Below, in pieces: positions 25,978 through 34,523 of a DNA stretch of 64,000 nucleotides. The stretch spans positions 8,060,001 through 8,124,000 of the forward strand of contig NZ_CP107958.1 of assembly GCF_036075115.1 (NCBI RefSeq), given 5' to 3'. Origin of the DNA: Streptomyces sp. NBC_00377 (GTDB lineage Bacteria; Actinomycetota; Actinomycetes; Streptomycetales; Streptomycetaceae). A program made the position numbers and the translations under genes. The notes under the pieces were generated by a model. It did not search any database. It was not told where the DNA came from and saw nothing but the letters and a program-made list of their open reading frames with translations. Position 1 is the stretch's first letter. Every line of letters begins with the position of its first letter.

Positions 25978-27318
25978 GTGTCGAACTCCCTCGGGAGAGC
26001 CCTGCGTTCGCTGTCGGGGGCATTGCTGCTCCTGCTCGCGGCCGCTCTCCTCACCGCCCCCGCCGCCTCCGCTGCCTCCGCCGGTCCGCGGGCTGCCCCA
26101 GCCGTCCCCGACGGCCCGCGGGCCGCCGCTCCGGTCCCCGCGGCCACCCTCACCGAGGTCACCGGCTTCGGCGCCAACCCCAGCAATCTCCAGATGTACG
26201 TGTACGCCCCGGCCGCCGTCACCGCCCATCCGCCGGTGCTCGTCGCCGTGCACTGGTGCGGAGGCTCCGGGCCCGCGATGTACTCCGGCACCGAATACGC
26301 GCAACTCGCGGACCGGTACGGCTTCCTGATCGTCTATCCGTCCGTCACCCGCAGCAGCAAGTGCTTCGACGTCTCCTCGCCCCAGGCGCTCAGGCGCGAC
26401 GGCGGCAGTGACCCGGTGGGCGTGAAGTCGATGATCGACTGGGTGACCGCCGCCTACGCGGCCGACACCAGCCGCGTCTACGCCACCGGCATCTCCTCCG
26501 GCGCGATGATGACCAACGTCCTGCTCGGCGACTACCCCGACGTTTTCGCCGCCGGATCGGCCTTCTCCGGCGTCCCGTTCGGCTGCTTCGCCACCGCCGA
26601 CGGCTCCGAGTGGAACAGCGCCTGCTCCGGCGGCACCGTGATCCGCACCCCCGGGGAGTGGGGCGACCTCGTCCGCGGCGCCTATCCCGGCTACACCGGT
26701 CCCCGGCCCCGTATGCAGGTGTGGCACGGCACCGAGGACGACGTGCTGCGCTACCCCAACTTCGGGGAGGAGATCAAGCAGTGGACCGATGTGCGGGGAG
26801 TGGGGCAGACTCCCGCCGCCACCGACTCGCCCGTGTCGGGCTGGACCCGCACCCGGTACGGCGGCACCGGTGACCAGGCTCCCGTGGAGGCCGTCAGCCT
26901 CCAGGGCGTCGGCCACAACCTGTACGCCTGGGGCATGGCCGCCCGCGTGCTCACCTTCTTCGGTCTGGACGCCTCCGGTCCCACTCCGCAGCCCCAGCCC
27001 GGGAGCTGCCGGGTGACCGCGACGACCAACGCCTGGAACACCGGCCTGACCGTCTCAGTGACCCTCACCAACACCGGCACCGCCACGGTCGACGGCTGGC
27101 GGCTCGGCTTCACCCTGCCCTCGGGCCAGACCATCACCAACGGCTGGGGCGCCACCTACGCGCCGGCCTCCGGGGCGGTGACGGCGACGAACGCGACGTA
27201 CGACGGCAGAGTCGCCCCCGGCGCGAGCGTCACCATCGGCTACCAGGCGAACCACACCGGAAACAGTGCGGCACCCGGCTCCTTCACCCTCAACGGGACT
27301 GTGTGCAGCACGAGTTGA
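25978..27318 (+). CDS. Secreted CE1/PHB-depolymerase-type esterase with CBM2
   Basis: A 446-residue secreted esterase. The signal peptide (RALRSLSGALLLLLAAALLT) ends near residue 33. The alpha/beta-hydrolase domain, residues ~55-330, has the nucleophile elbow GISSGAM (Ser173), the acid region HGTEDDVLRY (Asp254 or 255) and His313 in GVGHNLYAW. This is the PHB-depolymerase/feruloyl or acetylxylan esterase (CE1) arrangement. A short Pro/Gln linker (PTPQPQPGS) leads to a C-terminal CBM2 cellulose-binding module (CRVTATTNAWNTGLTVSVTL, then WGATYAPASGAVTATNATYD). The GTG start follows AGAAAGGGA. With CBM2 and a CebR-like box upstream, the likely job is deacylating plant cell-wall xylan. Confidence 0.92.
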   Translation: MSNSLGRALRSLSGALLLLLAAALLTAPAASAASAGPRAAPAVPDGPRAAAPVPAATLTEVTGFGANPSNLQMYVYAPAAVTAHPPVLVAVHWCGGSGPAMYSGTEYAQLADRYGFLIVYPSVTRSSKCFDVSSPQALRRDGGSDPVGVKSMIDWVTAAYAADTSRVYATGISSGAMMTNVLLGDYPDVFAAGSAFSGVPFGCFATADGSEWNSACSGGTVIRTPGEWGDLVRGAYPGYTGPRPRMQVWHGTEDDVLRYPNFGEEIKQWTDVRGVGQTPAATDSPVSGWTRTRYGGTGDQAPVEAVSLQGVGHNLYAWGMAARVLTFFGLDASGPTPQPQPGSCRVTATTNAWNTGLTVSVTLTNTGTATVDGWRLGFTLPSGQTITNGWGATYAPASGAVTATNATYDGRVAPGASVTIGYQANHTGNSAAPGSFTLNGTVCSTS

Positions 27319-27442
27319 CATGACGGAGGCGGTCGGTGGCGCCCTGCCTCCGGCCGCCACCGGACTGCCTCCGGCCGACGCCGGACGACCACTTCCCCCT
27401 GCCCGGGTTCCCCGCCCTGTCCTCGACGGGCCGCTCACCGCC

Positions 27443-27580
27443 GACCGCGACGGCTTCACGCCACTGCGACGGCTCGCACACGACCGCGACGGCTTCACGC
27501 CACTGCGGCGGCTCGCACACGACCGCGACGGCTTGCACGCCACTGCGGCGGCTCGCACACGACCGCGACGGCTTGCACGC
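27443..27580. repeat. 39-bp tandem repeat after the esterase gene
   Basis: Three copies plus a partial fourth of a unit beginning GACCGCGACGGCTT (copies at 27443, 27482 and 27521; partial from about 27561). Copies 1 and 2 are 39 bp. Copy 3 has one extra G, which breaks the frame, so coding is unlikely. It lies between the esterase stop and the convergent FprA stop. Confidence 0.85.
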
Positions 27581-27608
27581 GACCGGGCGGAGGGTCTGAT
27601 CAGCGAGA

Positions 27609-28973
27609 TCACCGGCGGGGTCCACGTGGACCGGTCCGGGCCGGTCCGGCGGCGGTCCGCAGTGCCGCCCAGTCCGCGAGCTTCACCACGCCCCGCCCCA
27701 GGGAGGCCCCAAGCTCCGCCTCCGCCCGTTCGATCGCCAGCCACCCCGCCCACTCGACGGGCTCGGCCCCCGCGGCCCGCAGCGACCCGAGCGGATCACC
27801 GGGCAGCTCCCGTCGTAGCAGGGCGGGGCCGTCGGCCAGCAGGGACGTCGCCGTCTCCTTGGCGCACGGCCGGTTGGTGCCGATGACGCCTGTGGGGCCC
27901 CGCTTGATCCAGCCGGCCACGTACTCGCCCGGCGCCACGGCGCCCTCCCGCAGGACCCGCCCGGCCAGGTGCGGCACCGTGCCCCGCTCCGGATCGAACG
28001 GCAGTCCCTCCAGCGGCACCCCGCGATAGCCCACCGACCGCAGCACCAACTGCGCCCCGATGTCCTCGTAACGGCCGGTGCCCGTCACCCCGCCGTGCCG
28101 GTCCGGCGCGGTCCGCTCGAAACGGACCGCGCCCACCCGGCCGTCGTATGCGAGCAGTGCCGCGGGCCGCAGGAAGAACCGCAGCCGGATCCGCCGCCGG
28201 GCGCCCCGGGCGGGCGCGGACGCCCACGCGCGCAGCACCTCCACGTTGCGCCGCTGCGCCGCCGGCAGGCCCGCGGAGTCGCCGTACGCCGGATCCAGTG
28301 CCAGTTCCGCCTCGTCCACGATGATCTCGGTGTCCGGCAGGCCACCCAGCTCACGCAGTTCCTTGGTGGTGAAACGGGCCTGGGACGGGCCGCGCCGCCC
28401 CACCATGTGGATCTCGGTGACCCCGCTCGAGGCGAGCGCGGTCAGCGCCGCCTCGGGCATGTCGGTCGGACTCAGCTCGGCCGCCCTGCGGGCCAGGATC
28501 CGGGTGACGTCGACCGCCACGTTCCCCAGGCCCACCACCACGGCCGAGCGGGCGCCCCGCAGGAAGCCGTCGTCGGCGGCGTCCGGATGGGCGCTGTACC
28601 AGGACACGAACTCCGTCGCCGACCAGCTCCCGGGCAGTTCCTCGCCGGGGACGCCGAGATGCCGGTCGGCCGCGGCGCCCACGCAGTACACGACCGCGTG
28701 GTACAGCTCGCGCAGCCGGGCCGGCGGCACCCCGTCCGTCCCGATCCTGATCCCGCCGAGGAAGCGCACCCGCTCGTGCTCGAGCACCGCGCGCAGGTTG
28801 TTCTGCAACGACTTGATCTTCTCGTGGTCGGGTGCGACGCCGTACCGCACGAGCCCGTACGGGCACGGCAGCCGGTCCAGGACGTCGACGAGCACCTCGG
28901 GGTCCTGCTGGACCAGACTCTGGGCGGTGTAGACCCCACTCGGCCCTGAGCCGACGACGGCGACACGCAGCAC
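27609..28973 (-). CDS. Ferredoxin/flavodoxin-NADP+ reductase, FprA type
   Basis: A 454-residue flavoprotein of the adrenodoxin-reductase-like group, similar to mycobacterial FprA. FAD motif: VAVVGSGPSGVYTAQSL. Next come LPCPYGLVRYGVAPDH and the KIKSLQNNL segment. The NADP motif is VVVGLGNVAVDVTRILAR with HMVGRRGPSQARFTTKE, and the C-terminal flavin-binding run is GWIKRGPTGVIGTNRPCAKE. It moves electrons between NADPH and ferredoxins, typically feeding P450s. The GTG start (28971-28973) has AAGGAG 7 nt upstream. No ferredoxin or P450 gene is adjacent. It converges with the esterase across the 39-bp repeat. Confidence 0.93.
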   Translation of the reverse strand: MLRVAVVGSGPSGVYTAQSLVQQDPEVLVDVLDRLPCPYGLVRYGVAPDHEKIKSLQNNLRAVLEHERVRFLGGIRIGTDGVPPARLRELYHAVVYCVGAAADRHLGVPGEELPGSWSATEFVSWYSAHPDAADDGFLRGARSAVVVGLGNVAVDVTRILARRAAELSPTDMPEAALTALASSGVTEIHMVGRRGPSQARFTTKELRELGGLPDTEIIVDEAELALDPAYGDSAGLPAAQRRNVEVLRAWASAPARGARRRIRLRFFLRPAALLAYDGRVGAVRFERTAPDRHGGVTGTGRYEDIGAQLVLRSVGYRGVPLEGLPFDPERGTVPHLAGRVLREGAVAPGEYVAGWIKRGPTGVIGTNRPCAKETATSLLADGPALLRRELPGDPLGSLRAAGAEPVEWAGWLAIERAEAELGASLGRGVVKLADWAALRTAAGPARTGPRGPRR

Positions 28974-29290
28974 GGCGGAACTCCTTACCCAGGGGGACGG
29001 AGGAGATCGCTGGTCCGTCCAGCATGGCACCAGGACGGCCGCGCTGACAGGGTGCCGCGCGGACCCGGCGCCCACATGGCCGTCGCTGCGCAAAGTGATC
29101 AGTGGTCACTTTGCGTGAGGTGGCTCCGAGGCGTGCGGCGCGGCGGATGCCGAGGGCGTGGAAGGCGCGGGTGAGGCGGCTCGCGGGGTCGCCCCGGACG
29201 GCGTGTGGGAGGCGGCCGCCCCCGAGGGCGCCAGGGAGCCGCCGGGTCCCCGATGACGGGGCCGAGGGGCAAGCCCGCCGGCGAGGGGCC
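28974..29290. other. 317-bp gap between DUF305 and FprA genes
   Basis: Apart from the palindrome at 29089-29115, nothing convincing. A 62-codon minus-strand frame (29106-29294) starts at a GTG overlapping the DUF305 stop but is low-complexity Ala/Pro/Ser and probably not a gene. Confidence 0.5.
29089..29115. promoter_or_regulatory. Perfect 10-bp-arm palindrome upstream of fprA-like gene
   Basis: CGCAAAGTGA (29089-29098) and TCACTTTGCG (29106-29115) around a 7-nt centre. It is AT-richer than its surroundings and lies 116 bp before the reductase start. It could be an operator for a dimeric regulator, or a terminator for the upstream DUF305 transcript. Confidence 0.55.
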
Positions 29291-29929
29291 TCACTGCATC
29301 GCGCGCATCCGGGTGATCTCACTCGTCTGCTGCGCGATCACGTCGTCCGCCATCTCCTCGATCCGTACGTTGTTGCCGTGCGCCTTGACGTCCGTGGCCA
29401 TGCTGAGGGCGCCCCCGTGATGAGTGATCATCAGGGTGAGGAAGAGCGCGTCGAACGCCTTGCCACGCGCTGCGCGGAGTTCGGTCAGCTGTGCCTCGGT
29501 GGCCATGCCGGGCATCGCCGTGTGCTCGTGCCCGCCGCTCGTCCCTTCCTCGCCGTAGGTCGCGAGCCAGGCTTGCATGGCCTTGATCTCCGGCCCCTGC
29601 CCGGCGCCGATCCGTGCCGCGAGCCCCTTGACGGACTTCGACTCTGCTTGCTGCGGGGCCAGTTCGGTCATCTTCAGGGCCTGGGCGTGATGCTGGATCA
29701 TCATCCGGGCGTACGCCACGTCGGCGGAGTTGGGCGTGTCGTCGTCGACGCGCCGGCCTGCCGCGTCCTGCGCGGACAGGGTCCGGTTCGACTCGCCGGG
29801 CTTGCCCGGCACGATCACCGAAGGGCCGCTCGCCGCCCCGGACTTGGTGTCCGTCCCGGAGTCGCACCCCGTGAGCACGAGTGCGAGCAGCAGCGAAGCT
29901 GAGACGAGGGTCACGCGACGGACGAGCAC
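29291..29929 (-). CDS. DUF305 lipoprotein
   Basis: A 212-residue lipoprotein. The GTG start has AGGAGG 5 nt upstream. The signal peptide ends in the lipobox LTGC (Cys about residue 19). The mature part is a helical DUF305 (ferritin-like) domain with the paired motifs ARMMIQHHAQALKMTEL and FLTLMITHHGGALSMATDV. The M-I-x-H-H pattern is thought to bind metal, possibly copper. Met- and His-rich spots (HEHTAMPGMATEAQ) fit this. It is anchored outside the cell. It is divergent from the LVIVD protein gene, which commonly accompanies DUF305 in Streptomyces. Confidence 0.92.
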   Translation of the reverse strand: MLVRRVTLVSASLLLALVLTGCDSGTDTKSGAASGPSVIVPGKPGESNRTLSAQDAAGRRVDDDTPNSADVAYARMMIQHHAQALKMTELAPQQAESKSVKGLAARIGAGQGPEIKAMQAWLATYGEEGTSGGHEHTAMPGMATEAQLTELRAARGKAFDALFLTLMITHHGGALSMATDVKAHGNNVRIEEMADDVIAQQTSEITRMRAMQ

Positions 29930-30118
29930 AACGACCTCCTGTAGCGGGCGAGTTGGGAACGGGGTCCGTCCCTGTCCGAATCCTTGCACTGTGGATCGCG
30001 CTGACGGACGGAAAGATTCATTACGAGTGCGTTGCCAGCGCTTGATATGTGCATGATGAAGACGATACTTCGGAGCACCGCGAACCGTTCCTCGTGAACG
30101 GCTACAAGGGAGGACGCA

Positions 30119-31621
30119 GTGACCCTGTTGAACGACCTTCGAACGCGCCGCAGACGGCTGGGAGTCGCCGCCGCGTGCACGGGACTCCTGGCCGCGCTTC
30201 TGACGACCGTCCCAGCTGCCGCCACCCCCGACCCCGGGGACGGTCCCGCCGTCGAGCAGCGGGTGTCCCAGGACGCCCGGGCCGACGCGGCGGCGGCGAT
30301 CGCCGACGGCGAGATACCGGGGCAGGACGCGATCGTCCACTCGAGCAACATCGAACACCTGGTGAACATCCCCAAGGACGCGCTGCCCGGCACCAACTCG
30401 GACCTCGCCTTCCAGGGCAAGTACGCCTTCGCCGGCAACTACGACGGCTTCCGCATCTTCGACATCAGCAATCCGAAGTCACCGAAGACGGTCGCCCAGG
30501 TGCTCTGCCCCGGCTCGCAGAACGACATCTCCGTCTCGGGCGACCTGCTCTTCCTGTCGACCGACTCCTCGCGCAGCGACAGCAGTTGCAACAGCACCAC
30601 GCAGCCGGTGACCGAGAAGTCCTCCTGGGAGGGCATGAAGGTCTTCGACATCAGCGACAAGGCGAACCCGAAGTACGTCGCCGCCGTCGAGACCGCCTGC
30701 GGCTCGCACACCCACACCCTGGTGCCCGAGCGCAAGAACGTCTACGTCTACGTCTCCTCGTACTCGCCGAACGCCGCCTACCCGGACTGCCAGCCCCCGC
30801 ACGACGGCATCTCGGTCATCAAGGTGCCGCGCAAGTCGCCGGAGAAGGCCGCGGTCGTGAGCTTCCCCGTCCTGTTCCCGGGGGAGGGGCCGGACGGCGG
30901 CGGCAACCCGGGCTCGCCCACCAACCCCGGGGTCTCCAAGACGACCGGCTGCCACGACATCACGGTCCTGCCCGACAAGGACCTGGCGGCGGGCGCCTGC
31001 ATGGGTGACGGAATCCTCTTCTCCATCAAGGACCCGGAGCACCCGAAGGTCGTCGACCGGGTGCAGGACAACGTGAACTTCGCGTTCTGGCACTCGGCGA
31101 CCTTCAACCAGAAGGCGGACAAGGTCGTGTTCACCGACGAGCTGGGCGGTGGCGGCGCCGCCACCTGCAACGCGGCGACCGGCCCGGACAAGGGCGCCGA
31201 CGGCATCTACGACATCGTCGGCAAGGGGGACAAGCGCAAGCTCGTCTTCCGCAGCTACTACAAGATCCCCCGCCACCAGGCGGACACCGAGAACTGCGTG
31301 GCCCACAACGGCTCGCTGATCCCGGTCAAGGGCAAGGACATCATGGTGCAGGCCTGGTACCAGGGCGGTGTCTCCGTCTGGGACTTCACCGACTCCTCGA
31401 AGCCGAAGGAGATCGCCTACTTCGAGCGCGGTCCGCTGGACACCCAGGTGATGAGGACCGGCGGCTCCTGGTCGGCGTACTACTACAACGGGTACATCTA
31501 CTCGAACGACATCGCCAAGGGCTTCGACGTGCTGAAGCTGAGCGACCGGCGCACGGACCCGGCGAAGCGCATCCACATGCGTGAGCTCAACGTCCAGACA
31601 CAGCCGGACTACTTCGACTGA
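30119..31621 (+). CDS. Secreted LVIVD-repeat propeller protein
   Basis: A 500-residue protein with a signal peptide (RRRRLGVAAACTGLLAALLT, cleavage near VPAAATP). The mature part contains LVIVD-type blades: DGFRIFDISNPKSPKTVAQV, GMKVFDISDKANPKYVAAVE, VSVWDFTDSSKPKEIAYFER. It also has conserved CHDITV, HSATF and ENCVAHNGSLIPV segments with several Cys and His. GGGAGG sits 5 nt before the GTG. The function is unknown. The 189-bp gap to the divergent DUF305 lipoprotein suggests shared control, and both would act outside the membrane, perhaps in metal handling (inference). Its stop overlaps the convergent TetR gene by 13 bp. Confidence 0.9.
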   Translation: MTLLNDLRTRRRRLGVAAACTGLLAALLTTVPAAATPDPGDGPAVEQRVSQDARADAAAAIADGEIPGQDAIVHSSNIEHLVNIPKDALPGTNSDLAFQGKYAFAGNYDGFRIFDISNPKSPKTVAQVLCPGSQNDISVSGDLLFLSTDSSRSDSSCNSTTQPVTEKSSWEGMKVFDISDKANPKYVAAVETACGSHTHTLVPERKNVYVYVSSYSPNAAYPDCQPPHDGISVIKVPRKSPEKAAVVSFPVLFPGEGPDGGGNPGSPTNPGVSKTTGCHDITVLPDKDLAAGACMGDGILFSIKDPEHPKVVDRVQDNVNFAFWHSATFNQKADKVVFTDELGGGGAATCNAATGPDKGADGIYDIVGKGDKRKLVFRSYYKIPRHQADTENCVAHNGSLIPVKGKDIMVQAWYQGGVSVWDFTDSSKPKEIAYFERGPLDTQVMRTGGSWSAYYYNGYIYSNDIAKGFDVLKLSDRRTDPAKRIHMRELNVQTQPDYFD

Positions 31622-32283
31622 TCGCCGGTCGGCGCCTCCGTCGCGAAGAACCGCGACAGATCGGTGTCGGTGGTCCCGCCGGTCGCCTCGGCGTCCGGCG
31701 GGACCCCCTGCTCCCAGTCGAGCCGGTAGCGCGCGAACAGTTCGGCGCGCAGCGTCGTGAGCGGCAGGGGCACGTTCGGCAGCACCATCGCGTAGACGGC
31801 TCCCATGAGCTGGGAACGCAGCATCGGGTAGTCGTGATCGACGTCCTGGGAACCGTGCCGGGCGGCGGTCTCCCGCAGCAGCTCCGCCAGCCGCTGCTGC
31901 TCCGGGCACTGTACGAAGCCCTCGGCCTGTAGCAGCCCCGCCATGTGCTGGCGCATCAGCACCGTACGGTCCCGGGCGAGCCCCAGGATGCCGTCGATGG
32001 CCCGAGCCATCCGCTCCCGGCCGTCCTCGGTGCGCGGCTCCCGCTCCAGCGCCTCTTCCAGCGTGCGGTGCATCAGCCGGTGCACGGCCGACTGGACCAG
32101 CTGACGCTTGCCGGGAAAGTAGTACGACACCAGACCGCGCGCCGAGCCGGCCCGGTCCGCGATGTCACCGAGCGTCGTCGCCTCGTAACCGCGCTCGCTC
32201 ACGAGCTCCACCGCGGCCTGAAGCAGCCGCTCGCGGGAACGCCGCCGCAATTCTTCATTGACCGAGGCGCTGCGCGGGGACAT
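31609..32283 (-). CDS. TetR family regulator
   Basis: A 224-residue regulator. The HTH is RLLQAAVELVSERGYEATTL followed by GDIADRAGSARGLVSYYFPG, then a helical ligand domain (MRQHMAGLLQAEGFVQCPEQ; LRSQLMGAVYAMVLPNVPLP). AGGAG lies 7 nt before the ATG. The TAG stop lies inside the 3' end of the convergent LVIVD gene (overlap 31609-31621), so transcription must run antisense over both ends. The ligand and target are unknown. Confidence 0.93.
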   Translation of the reverse strand: MSPRSASVNEELRRRSRERLLQAAVELVSERGYEATTLGDIADRAGSARGLVSYYFPGKRQLVQSAVHRLMHRTLEEALEREPRTEDGRERMARAIDGILGLARDRTVLMRQHMAGLLQAEGFVQCPEQQRLAELLRETAARHGSQDVDHDYPMLRSQLMGAVYAMVLPNVPLPLTTLRAELFARYRLDWEQGVPPDAEATGGTTDTDLSRFFATEAPTGDQSK

Positions 32284-32535
32284 TCTGTAACTCCTGCGTT
32301 GACTGGCTGGCAGCCAACTATACTCAGGACGTCCCGGTCGGGTTCCGTTTCGGAGCACGCCGGGTTGCCGCCTGCTCTGGGCGACGCGGGGGATCGTCCA
32401 GAGTGGGCGGCCGCGCCCCCGACAGTGGCCTGAGGCGACTGTCGGGGGACGGTGAGCCGAGTCCCCGAACCGTGGGGTCACCGTGCGGATCTCGCGGGCC
32501 CCGTGCTTCCCGCCCGCCTTGCCGGTCCGGCGGAG

Positions 32536-33054
32536 TCACCTCACGTGCGACACGTTCCACGCGAGCGGGAGATCGCTGTCGCAGAACACGCAGCCGAACA
32601 CCTCCTCACGCACGACGTTGTTCTCCCCGCACCGCTCGCAGCGCCGGAACACCAGCGCGTGGGTGAAGCCGTCGGGACGGCCGATGCCGGCCCGGTCCAG
32701 GGCGGCGGCCACCGCCGGCCAGCAGTCGGGGTCCGGGCAGTAGCCGGTGGACTGGTTGCTGATCTCGTCGACGTGCGGTCCGTGCGGCGTGTGCCGGAAC
32801 GAGATCTCGCCCGCGCCGAGGACGTCGGCGGCGCCCGCGCAGGCCACGTGCTCGCTGCGCCGGGGTGCGAGCCGCAGCAAGGCGTCGAGCCCGACGACGT
32901 ACGTGATCGGCTCCCCGTCCGTCCCCGCCTCCGCCTGCGTCCACGTGTGCAGGTCCGCGGCGCAGCGGATCACCCTGCCGCCGGCGCCGGGAGCGACCGC
33001 CCGCCGTACGTCCTCCGGCCCCACGTAGCCATACCTGCGCCGGGACGCGGTCAC
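32536..33054 (-). CDS. Uncharacterised protein with C-terminal zinc-ribbon motif
   Basis: A 172-residue cytoplasmic protein. The GTG start overlaps the PAP2 stop (GTGA), so it is coupled to that gene. The N-terminal part reads RVIRCAADLHTWTQAEAGTD and ITYVVGLDALLRLAPRRSEH. The C-terminal part carries two CxxC pairs, FRRCERCGENNVVREE and FGCVFCDSDLP, a zinc-ribbon arrangement. I do not recognise a named family. It could bind nucleic acid or protein. Neighbouring a membrane phosphatase by coupling is unusual. Confidence 0.75.
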   Translation of the reverse strand: MTASRRRYGYVGPEDVRRAVAPGAGGRVIRCAADLHTWTQAEAGTDGEPITYVVGLDALLRLAPRRSEHVACAGAADVLGAGEISFRHTPHGPHVDEISNQSTGYCPDPDCWPAVAAALDRAGIGRPDGFTHALVFRRCERCGENNVVREEVFGCVFCDSDLPLAWNVSHVR

Positions 33055-33722
33055 GGATGCCGGCGCTGATGGGCCGCGATCGCCAGCGCCACCAGCATGG
33101 CGCCCAGCAGCCAGCCGCCGAGGACGTCGGAGGGCCAGTGCACACCGAGCCAGATCCGGGTCAGTCCCACGCCCACCACGGAGACCAGCGCCACCGCCAG
33201 CGCCGTACGCCACAGGACGGGGGAGGCGCCGTGCCGGTGCAGCAGCCACAGCAGGAGGCCGAACACCACCGTCGCGGTCAGCGCGTGTCCGGAGGGGTAC
33301 GCCGCGTAGTGGGCGGAGTCGACCGGATCGGGCCAGACCGGACGGGCGCGGCCCACCCCGGCCTTGAGGGCCTGCTGGATCAGCGTGCCCATCGCGGAGG
33401 CGACGACCAGCCACCCGGCCGTCCACCAGTCCGCGTGCCGCCACACCAGCCACACGGCGACCGCGGCTCCCAGCAGACGCATGGTCAACGGGTCCCAGAC
33501 CCAGTCCGTGAGGATGCGGCAGACCTGGGTGACGTCGGGGTCGGCGACCGCCCAGCGGTGGGTGGTGCGGGAGATGTCGCCGTCGACGGAGACCAGGGGG
33601 TGCCACGCGGCCGCGACCAGGACGAGGAGCAGCGCGGAGCACACCCCCAGAGCCAGGGCGGTCCGCAGCGTCGTGCGCACGGCCGAGGAGCGGGGCGGGG
33701 AGTCGACGGACGGGGTGTGCAT
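33051..33722 (-). CDS. PAP2 family membrane phosphatase
   Basis: A 223-residue integral membrane phosphatase with about six helices. The three PAP2 motifs are present: KAGVGRARP (K-x6-RP), YPSGHALTA (PSGH) and GLTRIWLGVHWPSDVLGG (R-x5-H-x3-D). The family removes phosphate from lipid phosphates such as phosphatidate or undecaprenyl pyrophosphate at the outer face of the membrane. The ATG is preceded by GAGGA. Its stop overlaps the start of the zinc-ribbon gene. Confidence 0.93.
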   Translation of the reverse strand: MHTPSVDSPPRSSAVRTTLRTALALGVCSALLLVLVAAAWHPLVSVDGDISRTTHRWAVADPDVTQVCRILTDWVWDPLTMRLLGAAVAVWLVWRHADWWTAGWLVVASAMGTLIQQALKAGVGRARPVWPDPVDSAHYAAYPSGHALTATVVFGLLLWLLHRHGASPVLWRTALAVALVSVVGVGLTRIWLGVHWPSDVLGGWLLGAMLVALAIAAHQRRHP

Positions 33723-33902
33723 GGGGAAATCCTCGCCGAACGGTGGTGCCGGAGGCGAACCCGGGTGGTGGGCCGGTCCGGGGCCCGGGGCCCAGGGCCC
33801 GGGGCCCCGGGCGCCGTACCGGATCGTCGAGGTTGCTCTTCCCCGTCCGGGGGGCCGCAGTCCTCGTCGCCGGAGGGCCGGCCGGGGTCCTGGGCCGGTT
33901 CC

Positions 33903-34271
33903 GCCCGCTCCGGTGCGGCTGCCTGCTCCCGCAACCCGGGCGTCGGTCTCGCGCCGTCGCTGATCGTGGACGAGGGATGGCACGCCCTCATCCCCCACAC
34001 CGCCCTGTACGCCGATCTCTGCGAGCGGCCGGGCGGCGGCTTCGTCCACCATTTCCCGGGCTGTGACCCGACGAACGACGACCCGCCGATCCTCGACCGC
34101 ACGCGCGAGAAGATCACCGAACTCGGGTGGGAGGCGGACCCGCAGCTGTGGGGGCCGCCGTCCGACGAGACGCTCGCGTCCGTGGCGGCGAAGTGCCAGC
34201 ACTCCCCGGACTGCACCATCGTCATCACACCGAAGCCGAAGCCCGGCGGCGTGGTCCAGCCTCCCTGCTGA
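33903..34271 (+). pseudogene. 5'-truncated remnant of a glycine-rich-domain-like protein
   Basis: The in-frame stretch NPGVGLAPSLIVDEGWHALI, then HTALYADLCERPGGGFVHHF, then LWGPPSDETL and CQHSPDCTIVITPKPKPGG ends at a TGA (34269-34271). It reads as a real, conserved C-terminus of the kind found in streptomycete proteins with an [A/S]-x-IVDE-x-WHA core. Upstream the frame dissolves into low-complexity DNA antisense to the PAP2 region, with no usable start. It is most likely a gene that lost its 5' half; the left boundary is approximate. Confidence 0.6.
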
Positions 34272-34282
34272 TGGGAGGCGAC

Positions 34283-34408
34283 ATGGCCGAATGGATTGAC
34301 CCGCGGTACGCGGAAACGCTGGCGGTGTGGAAGCGCACGCAGCAGCCTCGGTCCCGTGACCCGCAGCCGCAGCCCAAGCGGGTGTGTCTCGTCCCGCCCA
34401 AGGGCTGA
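34283..34408 (+). CDS. Small 41-aa protein, possible
   Basis: A short frame, MAEWIDPRYAETLAVWKRTQ ... VCLVPPKG, with GGGAGG 4 nt upstream of the ATG. Composition is non-repetitive and not Arg/Gly noise, unlike other frames here. It directly follows the truncated gene (an alternative ATG overlaps that stop as TGATG), so it was probably the second gene of that operon. Function unknown. Confidence 0.45.
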   Translation: MAEWIDPRYAETLAVWKRTQQPRSRDPQPQPKRVCLVPPKG

Positions 34409-34523
34409 GCACCAGCGGCCCGCTCGCTCTCGTACCCCAGGCGTCACGGAGGGCGGGCGGGAACCGCGGCCTCGGTCGGCGCCACCCGTCGCCGACCGGG
34501 GCCATTCCACGTCCGTCGCCGGG

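Noticed and set aside
27266..27886. Plus-strand frame through the 39-bp repeats
   Set aside because: The third repeat copy has an extra base that breaks the repeated peptide, and the rest is antisense to the FprA-type gene.
29106..29294. 62-codon frame whose GTG overlaps the DUF305 stop
   Set aside because: Ala/Pro/Ser-rich low complexity, no homology signal, and it covers a palindrome region that looks regulatory.
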